A DNA stretch of 12,013 nucleotides from Prevotellaceae bacterium UBA1746 (GCA_905369775.1 CAJPJR010000060.1:1-12013); one strand, 5' to 3'; counted from the first letter of the stretch, positions 1 to 7,660 are shown. A program made the numbers and translations. The notes: generated by a model not told the origin, from the letters alone.

Positions 1-2
1 AT

Positions 3-77
3 ACATGGCATCACGCGGAATTAAAGCGCAACTATAAGAAAGGTGCGGAGCATCATCGCCCCGCCCCTTACCTTTGA
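3..77 (+). other. possible 3' end of a gene entering from the left
   Basis: Frame 3 is open from the window edge to a TGA at 75-77, giving about 24 residues rich in Lys, Arg and His and ending RPAPYL. The stop lies 19 bases before a terminator stem. Frame 2 is also open, to a TAA at 35-37 ending GIKAQL, and is an equally plausible tail. The terminator implies that some plus-strand gene ends here, but the sequence does not decide which frame, and no family can be recognised from so few residues. Confidence 0.2.
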
Positions 78-96
78 GCTTGCATCTTCGTCGCCC

Positions 97-136
97 ATTT
101 GCTCACCGCATAAATAAGGCGAGCAAATAGTTTTTT
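97..136 (+). terminator. rho-independent terminator
   Basis: The 8-bp arms ATTTGCTC (97-104) and GAGCAAAT (121-128) pair perfectly. After one A/C mismatch the stem gains two more C-G pairs. A run of six T follows at 131-136 on the plus strand. There is no T run in the other orientation, so it should end transcription of a plus-strand gene that enters from the left. Confidence 0.75.
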
Positions 137-429
137 ACACCGGGAATGCGCTGAAAACGGAAAAAGTGTGCGTAAAATAGCGCAATCTCATTGTATCTAT
201 TTGATAATCAGAGCGCATGATATTTCGTCGAAAAGTTCCCGCCTTTTTTCGAAAAGCCCCCAATGCCCGTCGCGCCGTCGGCCGTACACGGTTCGCCCCT
301 TCCTGCTTTGTCGCAATAGGTCGGGAACCGTGCGTGCGAAAACGCGGGCCCCGCCCGCCGTCTGCCTGTGTCGGCGCTTGCGCTGCGGCGAAATCGCAGT
401 GATCCGGCGCGGTAAAAGCGAAAGCCCCC
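137..429. other. non-coding stretch with several short hairpins
   Basis: No convincing gene lies between the terminator and the next promoter. Open frames here are short, basic and Cys/Arg-rich, as expected of unselected G+C-rich DNA. The left third is A+T-rich and the rest G+C-rich. Small inverted repeats can be seen: CACGGTTC/GAACCGTG (287-294 and 325-332, loop 30), GCGGGC/GCCCGC (344-349 and 353-358, loop 3) and CTGCG/CGCAG near 382-398. None has a T tail. They could fold in RNA, but nothing identifies a known RNA family. Confidence 0.4.
229..270 (+). repeat. two imperfect 21-bp tandem units
   Basis: CGAAAAG begins at 229 and again at 250, exactly 21 bp apart, and each copy is followed by a C-rich core (TTCCCG, CCCCCA). 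The design resembles the 21-bp units upstream of the tRNA promoter at 10088-10151. The units match each other only partly, so chance is possible. They lie about 160 bp upstream of the predicted promoter of the AddB-like gene. Confidence 0.35.
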
Positions 430-513
430 TTGTGCGATTCGACGCAAAAGTGTAATTTTGCCCTGAGGCACATCAACAAGCACACGGTGCGCGTCCGGCA
501 GAGCGAAAGCCCC
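417..513. repeat. 12-bp direct repeat flanking the promoter
   Basis: AGCGAAAGCCCC occurs at 417-428 and again at 502-513. Both copies are preceded by TCCGGC at slightly different distances. One copy ends just before the promoter -33 element and the other lies between the expected transcription start and the coding start. A binding-site pair or a small duplication would explain it. No known regulator matches. Confidence 0.35.
430..460 (+). promoter_or_regulatory. Bacteroidota-type promoter for the AddB-like gene
   Basis: TTG at 430-432 and TAATTTTG at 453-460 match the -33/-7 pattern of the primary sigma factor of Bacteroidota (TTTG and TAnnTTTG), with a 20-bp spacer. The same 20-bp spacing recurs at three other predicted promoters in this window. 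Transcription would start near 467, giving a leader of about 105 bases. Confidence 0.65.
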
Positions 514-571
514 GGCCCTTCACCGATCGTGGCGCACGATGTCGCTCGCCAACGCCAATTCCCATCCGCCC

Positions 572-3355
572 ATGTCCTATTTCCTACAACACGTCGCGCA
601 GGATTTGCGCGCCCACTTCGCCGACCTGAGCCGCGTGGTGGTGGTCTTCCCCAACCGCCGCGCCGGTTTGTTCCTCAATGACTACTTGGTGGAAGACGCC
701 CCCGACGATACCCCGCTGTGGGCGCCGCGTTATGTGACGATCAGCGAGCTTTTTCGCGAACTCTCGGACGTGACGCTCAACGATGCCGTCGACAGTGTGT
801 GCCGGCTCTACGCCCATTACGTGGATCTCCTGCGCAGCGCGGGCGATGCCGCGGCCGACGAACTTTCGCTCGACACCTTCTACGGCTGGGCCGACCGCAT
901 TCTGGCCGACTTCGACGATGTGGACAAAAACATGGCCGACGCCTCGCAGCTGTTTCGCAACCTTGAGGAACTCAAAGAGCTGGATGACATGGGCTTTCTC
1001 GATGACGAGCAGAAAGAACTCATCGGGAGTTTCTTTTCCAACTTCGATCCCGATCACAAGAGCGAATTGCGCGAACGCTTTCGCCGACTGTGGAATGCCC
1101 TCCTGCCGCTCTATCGCCGCCTCAATGCGGAGCTGTTGGCCGAAGGCAAGGCCTATGAGGGCGCACTCTACCGGCGTGTGGTCAATGCGCTCGCAGAAGA
1201 GCGTTGTGCCTTGCCGGCCGATGTGGATTGCTACGCCGTGGTGGGCTTCAACGTGCTCGACAAAGCCGAACAACGCTTGTTTGAAATCATGAAGAAGGCG
1301 GGGAAGGCCCGTTTCTATTGGGATTACGACGTCTATTATGCCGACCCCTATCGCGCCGCCGACCGCGATACGAGTCGAGGTTTTGAGGCGGGACTGTTCA
1401 TCGAGGAAAACCTGCGCAACTTCCCCAATGCTTTGCCGGCCGAGTGCTTCGACAATTTCCGAAACATCGAGCAAATCGAAATGGTCTCGGCCACGAGCGA
1501 AGCCGCACAGGCGCAAAGTGTGAGCGGATGGCTCGAAAATCACTTGCCACCCGACGAAACGGCGCATCGGCGCACGGCGGTGGTGCTGTGCAACGAGAAT
1601 TTGCTCCAACCCGTGCTGCGCGTGTTTCCCGAACGGGTGCATCAGGTGAACGTCACCAAGGGTTTCCCGCTCGGGCACGCCGAAGCCAACACGTTGGTGG
1701 AACAGGGCTTCGCCGATCTGGAGCGTCGTGGCATTTCGTTGCCGGCCGTCGAGGTGCTCGACCGCTTGAGTGCGCGCGTGAACGAGCGGGCCAAGGAAGT
1801 TTGCGGGCGACCGGATTTCGACACCTCGCGGTTTGAAGATGTGTTGCAGTCCGAGGCCTTCTATCTCATGGCCACCTTGCTCAACCGCCTGCGCATCATT
1901 GCGGCCGCGGGCCGATTGGAAGTGGGCGTGAGCACCTTGCGTCGTGTGGTGCGCCAGATCGTTCGGCAAACCACGGTGCCTTTTCACGGCGAACCCGCCG
2001 TGGGGTTGCAAGTGCTCGGCGTGCTCGAGACGCGCTGCCTGGATTTTGACGACGTGCTGCTGCTTTCGGTCAACGAAGGTACGCTGCCGCAGACGCCCAA
2101 CGACAACTCGTTCATCCCTTACATGCTGCGCAAAGCCTTCGGCCTCACCACTCCCGAACGCCGCACGGCGGTTTATGCTTACTACTTCTACCGTCTCGTG
2201 CAGCGGGCGCGGCGTTTGCGCATGACGTTCAACAGTTCGGCCGAAGGACTCTCCTCCGGCGAGATGTCGCGCTTCATGACGCAGCTGCGGGTCGACCGAA
2301 ATTTGCCGATTGTCGACTTGGCATTGCGCGTCGACCTCGATTCGCTGTTGCACACGCCCGCCGCCGTCGACAAACCGCGCGATCTCGTGGAGCGTCTCTA
2401 CCGTCGCGATGCGGAAGGCCACGTGAAGGGCGCGCATCCCTCGCTTTCGCCTTCGGCCATCAACACGTATTTGCGCTGCCCCTTGCGCTTCTACTACGAA
2501 TATGTGTGCAACTACCGCATGCCGCAGCCCACTCCCGACGACGGCATCCAGCCCAATCTGCTCGGAACGATCTTCCACGCGGCGGCACAAGCCGTGTATG
2601 AGCGCGTGGTCAGCGACCACCGCGGCACGCCTCCGCCGGGATATCTCGAGGCGTTGGCACGCCGTCCCAAAACCGGCGAGTCCAGTCCGTTGCGCCCCTA
2701 CATTGTGCAGGCTTTTGCGAAAGAAAATTTCGAACCCGAGCAACTGCCGGTGCTCGAAGCCAGCGTGGTCGAGATGTACCTGCGCATTTTGCTCGAAGAC
2801 GACGCGCGGTTGGACGAACTGCAGGTGTGCGAATTGGAGCGGTGGCACGAAATGCACCTGCCGCTGCCCGAAGGTTTGGGCGCTTCGCACGTGACGATCG
2901 GCGGGATCATGGACCGTTTGGATCGCGTGACGCACGACGGCCGCCGATTGTGGCGCATTGTCGACTACAAAACGGGAGGCAATCTCGAAACGGCCGATTC
3001 GGTGGCGCAACTTTTCGAAGTGCGCGGCGGGAACCATCGACATTATATGTTGCAGACGTTCATCTATGCCGAAATCTTGCGGCGCGAACTCGCCCCCGAC
3101 GCCTCCTCGATCGCCCCCGCCCTCTACTTTGTGCATCGCGCCCGCGGCAAAAACGGTTTTTCGCCCTATTTGAAGATGGGCAAAGGGAAAGAAAAGAGCG
3201 AAGTAGTGGATTTTGCGGAGCAAGTGCCCGATTTTGCGGAGCGCCTCACGCACTTGGTGGGCGAAATTTTGGATCCCGCGCGCTGCTTCGAGCCGTTGAC
3301 CGGCGACGAAAAGACGTGCAAAGTCTGCCCGTTCTACGCTTTGTGCTACCGATGA
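572..3355 (+). CDS. AddB-like helicase/PD-(D/E)XK nuclease
   Basis: A protein of 927 residues resembling AddB, the nuclease subunit of AddAB-type enzymes that process double-strand breaks for recombination. The N-terminal two thirds has a UvrD-like layout (VVVVFPNRRAG; LETRCLDFDDVLLLSVNEG; the SFIPYMLRKAFGL region) but no Walker A loop, so this half probably does not hydrolyse ATP. The C-terminal nuclease has H669, D781 in MDRLDR, and D798 and K800 in VDYKTG. C636, C916, C919 and C925 repeat the C-Xn-C-X2-C-X5-C iron-sulfur pattern of AddB. The open frame extends to ATG 539. I chose ATG 572 because MSYFLQHVAQDL is where related proteins usually begin; neither start has a clear ribosome site. 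It appears to be a single-gene unit between its own promoter and that of rlmD. No AddA-type helicase is adjacent in the window. The family call is firm; partnership with AddA is inferred. Confidence 0.9.
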   Translation: MSYFLQHVAQDLRAHFADLSRVVVVFPNRRAGLFLNDYLVEDAPDDTPLWAPRYVTISELFRELSDVTLNDAVDSVCRLYAHYVDLLRSAGDAAADELSLDTFYGWADRILADFDDVDKNMADASQLFRNLEELKELDDMGFLDDEQKELIGSFFSNFDPDHKSELRERFRRLWNALLPLYRRLNAELLAEGKAYEGALYRRVVNALAEERCALPADVDCYAVVGFNVLDKAEQRLFEIMKKAGKARFYWDYDVYYADPYRAADRDTSRGFEAGLFIEENLRNFPNALPAECFDNFRNIEQIEMVSATSEAAQAQSVSGWLENHLPPDETAHRRTAVVLCNENLLQPVLRVFPERVHQVNVTKGFPLGHAEANTLVEQGFADLERRGISLPAVEVLDRLSARVNERAKEVCGRPDFDTSRFEDVLQSEAFYLMATLLNRLRIIAAAGRLEVGVSTLRRVVRQIVRQTTVPFHGEPAVGLQVLGVLETRCLDFDDVLLLSVNEGTLPQTPNDNSFIPYMLRKAFGLTTPERRTAVYAYYFYRLVQRARRLRMTFNSSAEGLSSGEMSRFMTQLRVDRNLPIVDLALRVDLDSLLHTPAAVDKPRDLVERLYRRDAEGHVKGAHPSLSPSAINTYLRCPLRFYYEYVCNYRMPQPTPDDGIQPNLLGTIFHAAAQAVYERVVSDHRGTPPPGYLEALARRPKTGESSPLRPYIVQAFAKENFEPEQLPVLEASVVEMYLRILLEDDARLDELQVCELERWHEMHLPLPEGLGASHVTIGGIMDRLDRVTHDGRRLWRIVDYKTGGNLETADSVAQLFEVRGGNHRHYMLQTFIYAEILRRELAPDASSIAPALYFVHRARGKNGFSPYLKMGKGKEKSEVVDFAEQVPDFAERLTHLVGEILDPARCFEPLTGDEKTCKVCPFYALCYR

Positions 3356-3407
3356 GGCGCAGGGTGGGGCAGCACCGCGGGTGCGCTGTGCGATGGGGCG
3401 CAGGGTG
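3351..3407 (+). repeat. 16-bp direct repeat at the stop codon
   Basis: GATGAGGCGCAGGGTG (3351-3366) recurs as GATGGGGCGCAGGGTG (3392-3407) with one mismatch, 41 bp later. The first copy contains the TGA stop of the AddB-like gene. Between them is a short hairpin, GCACC-GCG-GGTGC, without a T tail. This looks like a local duplication just after the gene. Confidence 0.45.
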
Positions 3408-3471
3408 CGGCGATCGGCGTGTTGAGAATTGTGGACAACGGGCGCAAAAAAACTACTTTCTGTGAAGTGAC

Positions 3472-3502
3472 TTGGTCGAGACGCTGCAAAATCGTACTTT
3501 TG
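3472..3502 (+). promoter_or_regulatory. Bacteroidota-type promoter for rlmD
   Basis: TTG at 3472-3474, a 20-bp spacer and TACTTTTG at 3495-3502 fit the -33/-7 consensus exactly. An A tract (seven A) lies upstream near 3446-3452. The bases CTTGGTC and TCGTACTTTTGC also occur, with the same spacing, in the tRNA promoter at 10203-10233. Transcription would start near 3509, only about 14 bases before the ATG at 3523. This rules out the upstream TTG codon at 3472 as the start. Confidence 0.75.
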
Positions 3503-3522
3503 CTCTTGAAATTAAAAAGACT

Positions 3523-4947
3523 ATGGCCCGCAAGAAGAAACCGCTTCCCCTGCTCGAGAAAATACTTATCACCGATGTCGCCGCCGAAGGAAAGGCTTTG
3601 GCCAAGGTCGACGGACTCGCCGTTTTTGTGCCCTATGTGGTGCCCGGCGATGTGGTGGATCTGCAGATCCGTCGCAAGAAACACAGTTACGCCGAGGCGG
3701 AAGCCGTGCACATCCACGAATATGCCGAGGAGCGTGCCGAACCTTTTTGTCCACACTACGGCGTGTGCGGCGGATGCAAGTGGCAAATCTTGCCCTACGA
3801 GGCACAGTTGCGCTACAAACAGAAGCAGGTGATGGATCACCTCGCACGAATCGGCAAGATTGAGTTGCCGGCGTGCAGTCCCATCCTGGGTTCCAAAAAA
3901 ACACGCGAGTATCGTAACAAACTCGAGTTTGGTTTCTCCAATAAGAAGTGGCTTACGCTCGAACAAGTGAAAAGTGGCGAGGTGTTCACCCAAATGAATG
4001 CCCTCGGCTTCCACATTCCCGGCGCTTTCGACAAGATTCTCGACATCGATGAGTGCCACTTGATGAGCGAAATCAACAACCGCATTCGCAACGACTTGCG
4101 CGCTTATGCCATCGATCGCGGCCTGGAATTCTACGACCTGCGCGCCAACCGCGGCTTGATGCGCAACATCATGCTGCGCACGGCTTCGACGGGCGAAATC
4201 ATGCTGCTGGTGCAATTTTGCATCACGAACGACGAGGAACAACGCGCGGCGCTCGACGTAATGAAGCATTTGCACGAAACGTTCCCCGAAATCACCTCGC
4301 TGCTCTACGTGAACAACACGAAGTGCAACGACACAATCGGCGATTTGGACGTGGTGACGTATGCCGGCACCGACTTTATCTACGAATCGATGGAGGGACT
4401 GCGCTTCAAGGTGGGGCCGAAGAGCTTCTACCAGACGAACAGCGAGCAGGCCTACGAACTTTATAAGGTGACCCGCGACTTCGCCGGCCTCACGGGCGGG
4501 GAGTTGGTGTACGATCTCTACACCGGCACGGGAACGATCGCCAATTTCGTGGCAGGCAAGGCGCGTCACGTCGTCGGCATCGAGTATGTGCCCGAAGCCA
4601 TCGCGGATGCCAAGGTCAATGCCGAGCTCAATGGCCTGAATGACAAGACAACGTTCTATGCGGGCGACATGAAAGATATACTCACCGACGAGTTTATCGC
4701 GCGCCACGGGCGTCCGGATGTGATCATCACCGATCCTCCGCGCGCAGGTATGCACAATGATGTGATCAACGTGATCCTCAATGCCGCGCCGCGCCGCATT
4801 GTTTACGTGTCGTGCAACCCCGCCACACAAGCCCGCGACTTGCAGTTGCTCGATGCGAAATATCGTGTCACAGCCGTGCAGCCTGTCGACATGTTCCCCC
4901 AGACTCATCATGTAGAGAACGTGGTGCGACTGGAATTGCGCGATTGA
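3523..4947 (+). CDS. rlmD: 23S rRNA (uracil-5-)-methyltransferase RlmD
   Basis: A 474-residue SAM-dependent RNA methyltransferase of the TrmA/RlmD family, expected to make 5-methyluridine in 23S rRNA (U1939 in E. coli numbering). A TRAM-type RNA-binding segment lies near residues 10-60. C76, C82 and C85 (C-X5-C-X2-C) with C178 supply the iron-sulfur ligands. SAM motif I is DLYTGTGTIANF, followed by VGIEYVPEAIADAK. The active site shows TDPPRAGMH, the catalytic Cys C431 in VSCNPAT, and E465 in HHVENVV as the likely general base. ATG 3523 is chosen because the promoter overlaps any earlier start, and the lysine-rich MARKKKP start suits an rRNA-binding protein. A related enzyme, RlmCD, methylates two sites, so the exact uridine cannot be settled from sequence alone. 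Confidence 0.92.
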   Translation: MARKKKPLPLLEKILITDVAAEGKALAKVDGLAVFVPYVVPGDVVDLQIRRKKHSYAEAEAVHIHEYAEERAEPFCPHYGVCGGCKWQILPYEAQLRYKQKQVMDHLARIGKIELPACSPILGSKKTREYRNKLEFGFSNKKWLTLEQVKSGEVFTQMNALGFHIPGAFDKILDIDECHLMSEINNRIRNDLRAYAIDRGLEFYDLRANRGLMRNIMLRTASTGEIMLLVQFCITNDEEQRAALDVMKHLHETFPEITSLLYVNNTKCNDTIGDLDVVTYAGTDFIYESMEGLRFKVGPKSFYQTNSEQAYELYKVTRDFAGLTGGELVYDLYTGTGTIANFVAGKARHVVGIEYVPEAIADAKVNAELNGLNDKTTFYAGDMKDILTDEFIARHGRPDVIITDPPRAGMHNDVINVILNAAPRRIVYVSCNPATQARDLQLLDAKYRVTAVQPVDMFPQTHHVENVVRLELRD

Positions 4948-4948
4948 C

Positions 4949-4996
4949 GGCCGAAACACCCGCCGCGGGTTGGCTGCCGTGAGCCGCTTTCGGGCC
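4949..4996 (+). other. hairpin downstream of rlmD
   Basis: GGCCGAAA (4949-4956) can pair with TTTCGGGCC (4988-4996) around one extra G. Inside, ACCCG (4958-4962) pairs with CGGGT (4966-4970) over a CCG loop. The structure begins one base after the rlmD stop. There is no T run after it, so it is not a standard terminator. It may act as a 3' stabilising or weak termination structure. Confidence 0.3.
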
Positions 4997-5026
4997 GCAC
5001 ACGCGCTGTATGGCCATCGCGACACG

Positions 5027-5042
5027 CCTTATATATATAAGG
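5027..5042. promoter_or_regulatory. perfect 16-bp A+T-rich palindrome
   Basis: CCTTATATATATAAGG reads the same on both strands. It stands out in G+C-rich DNA and lies 57 bp upstream of the chosen ATG at 5100. It could be a symmetric repressor site, a promoter melting region or part of a leader. No TAnnTTTG element is visible for this operon, so the palindrome may mark its control region. Just after it, CCGCTTCGTT is repeated at 5054-5063 and 5069-5078 with a 15-bp period. Confidence 0.5.
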
Positions 5043-5099
5043 AGTGCGCCGCCCCGCTTCGTTTCCCTCCGCTTCGTTCATCGCCACCTCCCTTTTTCT

Positions 5100-5807
5100 A
5101 TGCCCGCTTCCCTCCCGACCGCCGCTTTGCGCACCCGTTTGTCCTCCCATTTGGCACTTTGCCGCTTCGATGCGCTGCGCGATCATCTGTTGGCGCTGCG
5201 GAATGCAGAATTTCGTGCGGCAAGTGTTGTGCTGGCTGAGGCGAATTTTTGGACCTCGCTGAGCGATGAGGCGTTTTGGTCGGCCTTTCGCACGCTTTGT
5301 CGCGCCGACAGCCGCGCTTTTCTCGGCACGTTGCTGAAAGCCGCCGTCGGTCGCCGAAAACACGGTGAACTACAATGGACGGCCCCCGATTTTTTCGGGT
5401 TTTGTCGCGAGGATGCGACCGCAATCGACCGCCGCAAAATGCTGGAAGCCCTTTTGCCGTTGGCTTCCACGCCGGAAGAGGCCGAAAGTCTCCTGGCGGT
5501 GCTCTGGCATCGGGAAGAGGGTGAGAAAGTGCGCGCGGCACAATTGTTTCGCGCGGCCACATCGCCGACTTATTTCCTGTTGTTCAAAACACTGCGGCAC
5601 TTTGAAGACGACAAAAACTATCTACGCCGCGTCGCCTTGGAGTTAATGCGCCGCGGCGACAAGGCTGCATTCAACTTGGCGGGCATGTTGCGCGAATACT
5701 TTGCCCTCGGCGAGCTGCCGGGTACGTTTGCGCTGCAATTGCCCCCCTACGAACTGTCGAGATTAGACAGCCGATACGACGCTTTTCTCAAAATACTCAA
5801 TCGATGA
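5100..5807 (+). CDS. uncharacterised alpha-helical protein (235 aa)
   Basis: I do not recognise a named family. The protein is soluble in appearance, with no signal peptide or membrane segment, and predicted to be almost all helical, with amphipathic stretches such as FDALRDHLLALRN and YLRRVALELMRRGD. Its tail (YELSRLDSRYDAFLKILNR) looks like a real C-terminus. The frame is open from ATG 5010. I prefer ATG 5100 because the earlier start would place the 16-bp palindrome inside the coding region and add a basic segment of low complexity. Its stop overlaps the start of the next gene (ATGA), so the two are likely translated together and may act together. It heads a row of five genes that includes aroB. 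Helical repeat or adaptor-like folding is a guess; no catalytic motif is visible. Confidence 0.7.
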   Translation: MPASLPTAALRTRLSSHLALCRFDALRDHLLALRNAEFRAASVVLAEANFWTSLSDEAFWSAFRTLCRADSRAFLGTLLKAAVGRRKHGELQWTAPDFFGFCREDATAIDRRKMLEALLPLASTPEEAESLLAVLWHREEGEKVRAAQLFRAATSPTYFLLFKTLRHFEDDKNYLRRVALELMRRGDKAAFNLAGMLREYFALGELPGTFALQLPPYELSRLDSRYDAFLKILNR

Positions 5808-6091
5808 CGGGAACTCCTCACGACGTTTCGCACGACGATTTCGTGGAAGCGCTTTTGAATTACGTGAACGCCGCCTTGCGCGCCTCGGGCGAAGCCGCCG
5901 ACTATTGCCAAGAAGCCTTGCGTGTGGTCGATGCCCGCAACCATTTGTTTGCTTCGGCCGGCATTCACCGCACCGATGAGGAACAGGGCATCTATGCCCT
6001 GCGCGATCTTTGCGCACTCGACGACGAAACCATGGAATGGCGCCCTGATCGAGCACGTTGTGCCGCAGTGGCACGTGATTTTGGACTATAA
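5804..6091 (+). CDS. uncharacterised small acidic protein (95 aa)
   Basis: A short soluble protein that starts within the stop codon of the previous gene (ATGA at 5804-5807), a classic arrangement for translational coupling. It has an acidic, helical N-terminal half (DDFVEALLNYVNAALRASG) and the phrase GIYALRDLCALDDETMEWRPD, which looks like a conserved core. No signal peptide, membrane segment or catalytic motif can be seen. The size, coupling and codon pattern support a genuine gene. I cannot assign a function; working in a complex with the 235-residue partner is an inference from the overlap alone. Confidence 0.7.
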   Translation: MTGTPHDVSHDDFVEALLNYVNAALRASGEAADYCQEALRVVDARNHLFASAGIHRTDEEQGIYALRDLCALDDETMEWRPDRARCAAVARDFGL

Positions 6092-6133
6092 ATGTGGGCT
6101 TTCGCCACAGCAATCGAACAATATCTCCCCCTC

Positions 6134-6559
6134 ATGACTGAAAACTTCCGTCATCGCACCCCGATCCAAATCCGTTTCAACGATCTCGATGCGTATCAAC
6201 ACGTGAACAACAACGTGTATTTCTCCTTTTACGACCTCGGAAAAGAAAACTACTTCGCCACGGTGCTCTGTCCGGACTTCCGTTTGCAGAGCGTTGTTCC
6301 CTTGGTGGCCAGTATTCATGCCGACTTCATCGAGCCCATCCACTACGAAGACCGGATTGTCATCGAAACGCGAGTGAGTCGTTTGGGCAATAAGAGTTTC
6401 ACCCTCCAGCAACGTGCCGTGAACCAAGAGACGCAGCGCGTAGTCTGCCAGGCTGAGACCGTAATGGTGTGTGTCGACCTCAAACAAGGGAACTCTGTCG
6501 AAATTCCCCCCCACTATCGCCGGTCCATCGAACAATATGAATCCGGCACCGCCGAGTAA
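6134..6559 (+). CDS. acyl-CoA thioesterase, hot-dog fold (YbgC/4HBT-like)
   Basis: A 141-residue single hot-dog domain of the 4-hydroxybenzoyl-CoA thioesterase group, which hydrolyses acyl thioesters in the cytoplasm. The signature FNDLDAYQHVNNNVY at residues 15-29 carries D19, aligned with the catalytic aspartate of this group, and the usual HVNN turn. The helix that follows, and the strands around VASIHADFIEPIHYEDRIVIET, fit the fold. The frame is also open from ATG 6092, which abuts the previous stop. I chose ATG 6134 because the fold normally begins about ten residues before the first strand and the extra 14 residues look unrelated. It sits 42 bases after the small unknown gene and 42 before aroB, consistent with one operon. 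Substrate is not predictable from sequence. Confidence 0.85.
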   Translation: MTENFRHRTPIQIRFNDLDAYQHVNNNVYFSFYDLGKENYFATVLCPDFRLQSVVPLVASIHADFIEPIHYEDRIVIETRVSRLGNKSFTLQQRAVNQETQRVVCQAETVMVCVDLKQGNSVEIPPHYRRSIEQYESGTAE

Positions 6560-6601
6560 TCGCTTCGACCAGCGAGACGCGGTGGAAAACTCCCCAAGAA
6601 A

Positions 6602-7645
6602 ATGCAAACGATACTCTATACTCACGACGCAGCCAGCGCCCTTCGCGCGATCATTGACACACTTCCCGGAACAGACCGAGTGGTGTGGCTTGCCGACGCG
6701 CACACTTGTCACATTGCGGAGGAACTGAAGCTGCAATGTACCGTCGCTTCGCACACCATTGTGGTGGGTGCGGGCGATGACCACAAGAACATCGAAACCC
6801 TTGTCAACGTTTGGCAAGAACTCCAGCAGGCCGGCGCCACACGCCACTCGTTGCTCATCAATGTCGGAGGCGGCATGGTGACCGACCTGGGCGGTTTTGC
6901 GGCAGCCACCTTCAAGCGCGGCATTCGCTTCGTGAATGTGCCCACAACGCTGCTCGCGATGATCGATGCCTCCGTCGGCGGGAAGACAGGCATCAATTTT
7001 GGCGGATATAAGAACGAAATCGGCGCATTCAAGGAAGCGGACTACGTCGTTGTGTGCACAGAATTTTTGCGGACGCTTGACGAACAAAATTTCCGCTCGG
7101 GATATGCCGAAATGCTCAAGCACGCGCTGCTCAAAGACAAGCAGATGCTCGTGCAGCATCTGCAGTTTGACATCGCATCGCCCGACTATGCTGCGTTGCT
7201 CGCGATGGTGAAAGAAAACATCGAGTTCAAATCGCACATTGTGGAGCAAGATCCCACGGAACGCGGCTTGCGCAAAGCCCTCAACCTCGGGCACACTGTG
7301 GGACATGCCATCGAAAGTCTTATGTTGCGCCGCGCCACACCCGTGTTGCACGGATATGCCGTGGCTTGGGGGCTGGTGTGCGAACTGTTCATAGCGAGCA
7401 CCAAACTGGACTTCCCCACAGAACACCTTTATGCCGTGACGCGCTACGTGACCACCCACTACGGACGTCCCGAAATCACCTGCGACGACTACGACGAACT
7501 CCGTGAACTGATGCTTCACGACAAGAAAAATACGGCCGGCGTGGTCAATTTCACGCAATTGGCCGAGGTCGGCAAAATCATACTCGATCAAACTGCCGAT
7601 GCCTCCCTGATCAACGAAGCATTTGATTACCTCAGAGAAGCCTAA
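6602..7645 (+). CDS. aroB: 3-dehydroquinate synthase
   Basis: A 347-residue cytoplasmic enzyme that converts DAHP to 3-dehydroquinate, the second step of the shikimate pathway to aromatic amino acids. The NAD-binding segment NVGGGMVTDLGGF lies near residues 87-99, and PTTLLAMIDASVGGKTGIN follows. The metal ligands are E170 (GYAEMLKH), H231 (NLGHTVGHAIE) and H250 (VLHGYAVAWG). The loop between the last two is two residues longer than in E. coli AroB, which in my recollection is usual for Bacteroidales. Length is normal and the ATG at 6602 gives a standard N-terminus. It lies 42 bases after the thioesterase gene and 15 before the transporter gene. No separate promoter is visible, so it probably depends on the upstream operon promoter. 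Confidence 0.95.
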   Translation: MQTILYTHDAASALRAIIDTLPGTDRVVWLADAHTCHIAEELKLQCTVASHTIVVGAGDDHKNIETLVNVWQELQQAGATRHSLLINVGGGMVTDLGGFAAATFKRGIRFVNVPTTLLAMIDASVGGKTGINFGGYKNEIGAFKEADYVVVCTEFLRTLDEQNFRSGYAEMLKHALLKDKQMLVQHLQFDIASPDYAALLAMVKENIEFKSHIVEQDPTERGLRKALNLGHTVGHAIESLMLRRATPVLHGYAVAWGLVCELFIASTKLDFPTEHLYAVTRYVTTHYGRPEITCDDYDELRELMLHDKKNTAGVVNFTQLAEVGKIILDQTADASLINEAFDYLREA

Positions 7646-7660
7646 ACCCGCCTCCATACC

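Noticed and set aside
135..485. Short open frames on both strands in the left non-coding stretch
   Set aside because: Products are basic, Cys/Arg-rich and without plausible secondary structure. Frames on both strands overlap each other and the predicted promoter, and none has a sensible start context.
584..3253. An 889-codon open frame on the minus strand opposite the AddB-like gene
   Set aside because: Long antisense frames are expected in G+C-rich genes. The translation has no recognisable domain and is rich in His, Gln and Arg, while the plus strand encodes all family motifs.
3429..3438. A near match to a DnaA box (TGTGGACAA)
   Set aside because: It is a single site with one mismatch, with no A+T-rich unwinding region or further boxes, so it does not support an origin.
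3346..5025. A 559-codon minus-strand frame opposite rlmD
   Set aside because: It is a shadow of rlmD, which has complete catalytic and iron-sulfur motifs. The antisense product resembles no family.
6086..7657. A 523-codon minus-strand frame opposite the thioesterase gene and aroB
   Set aside because: It spans two unrelated real genes and its translation is a composition artefact.
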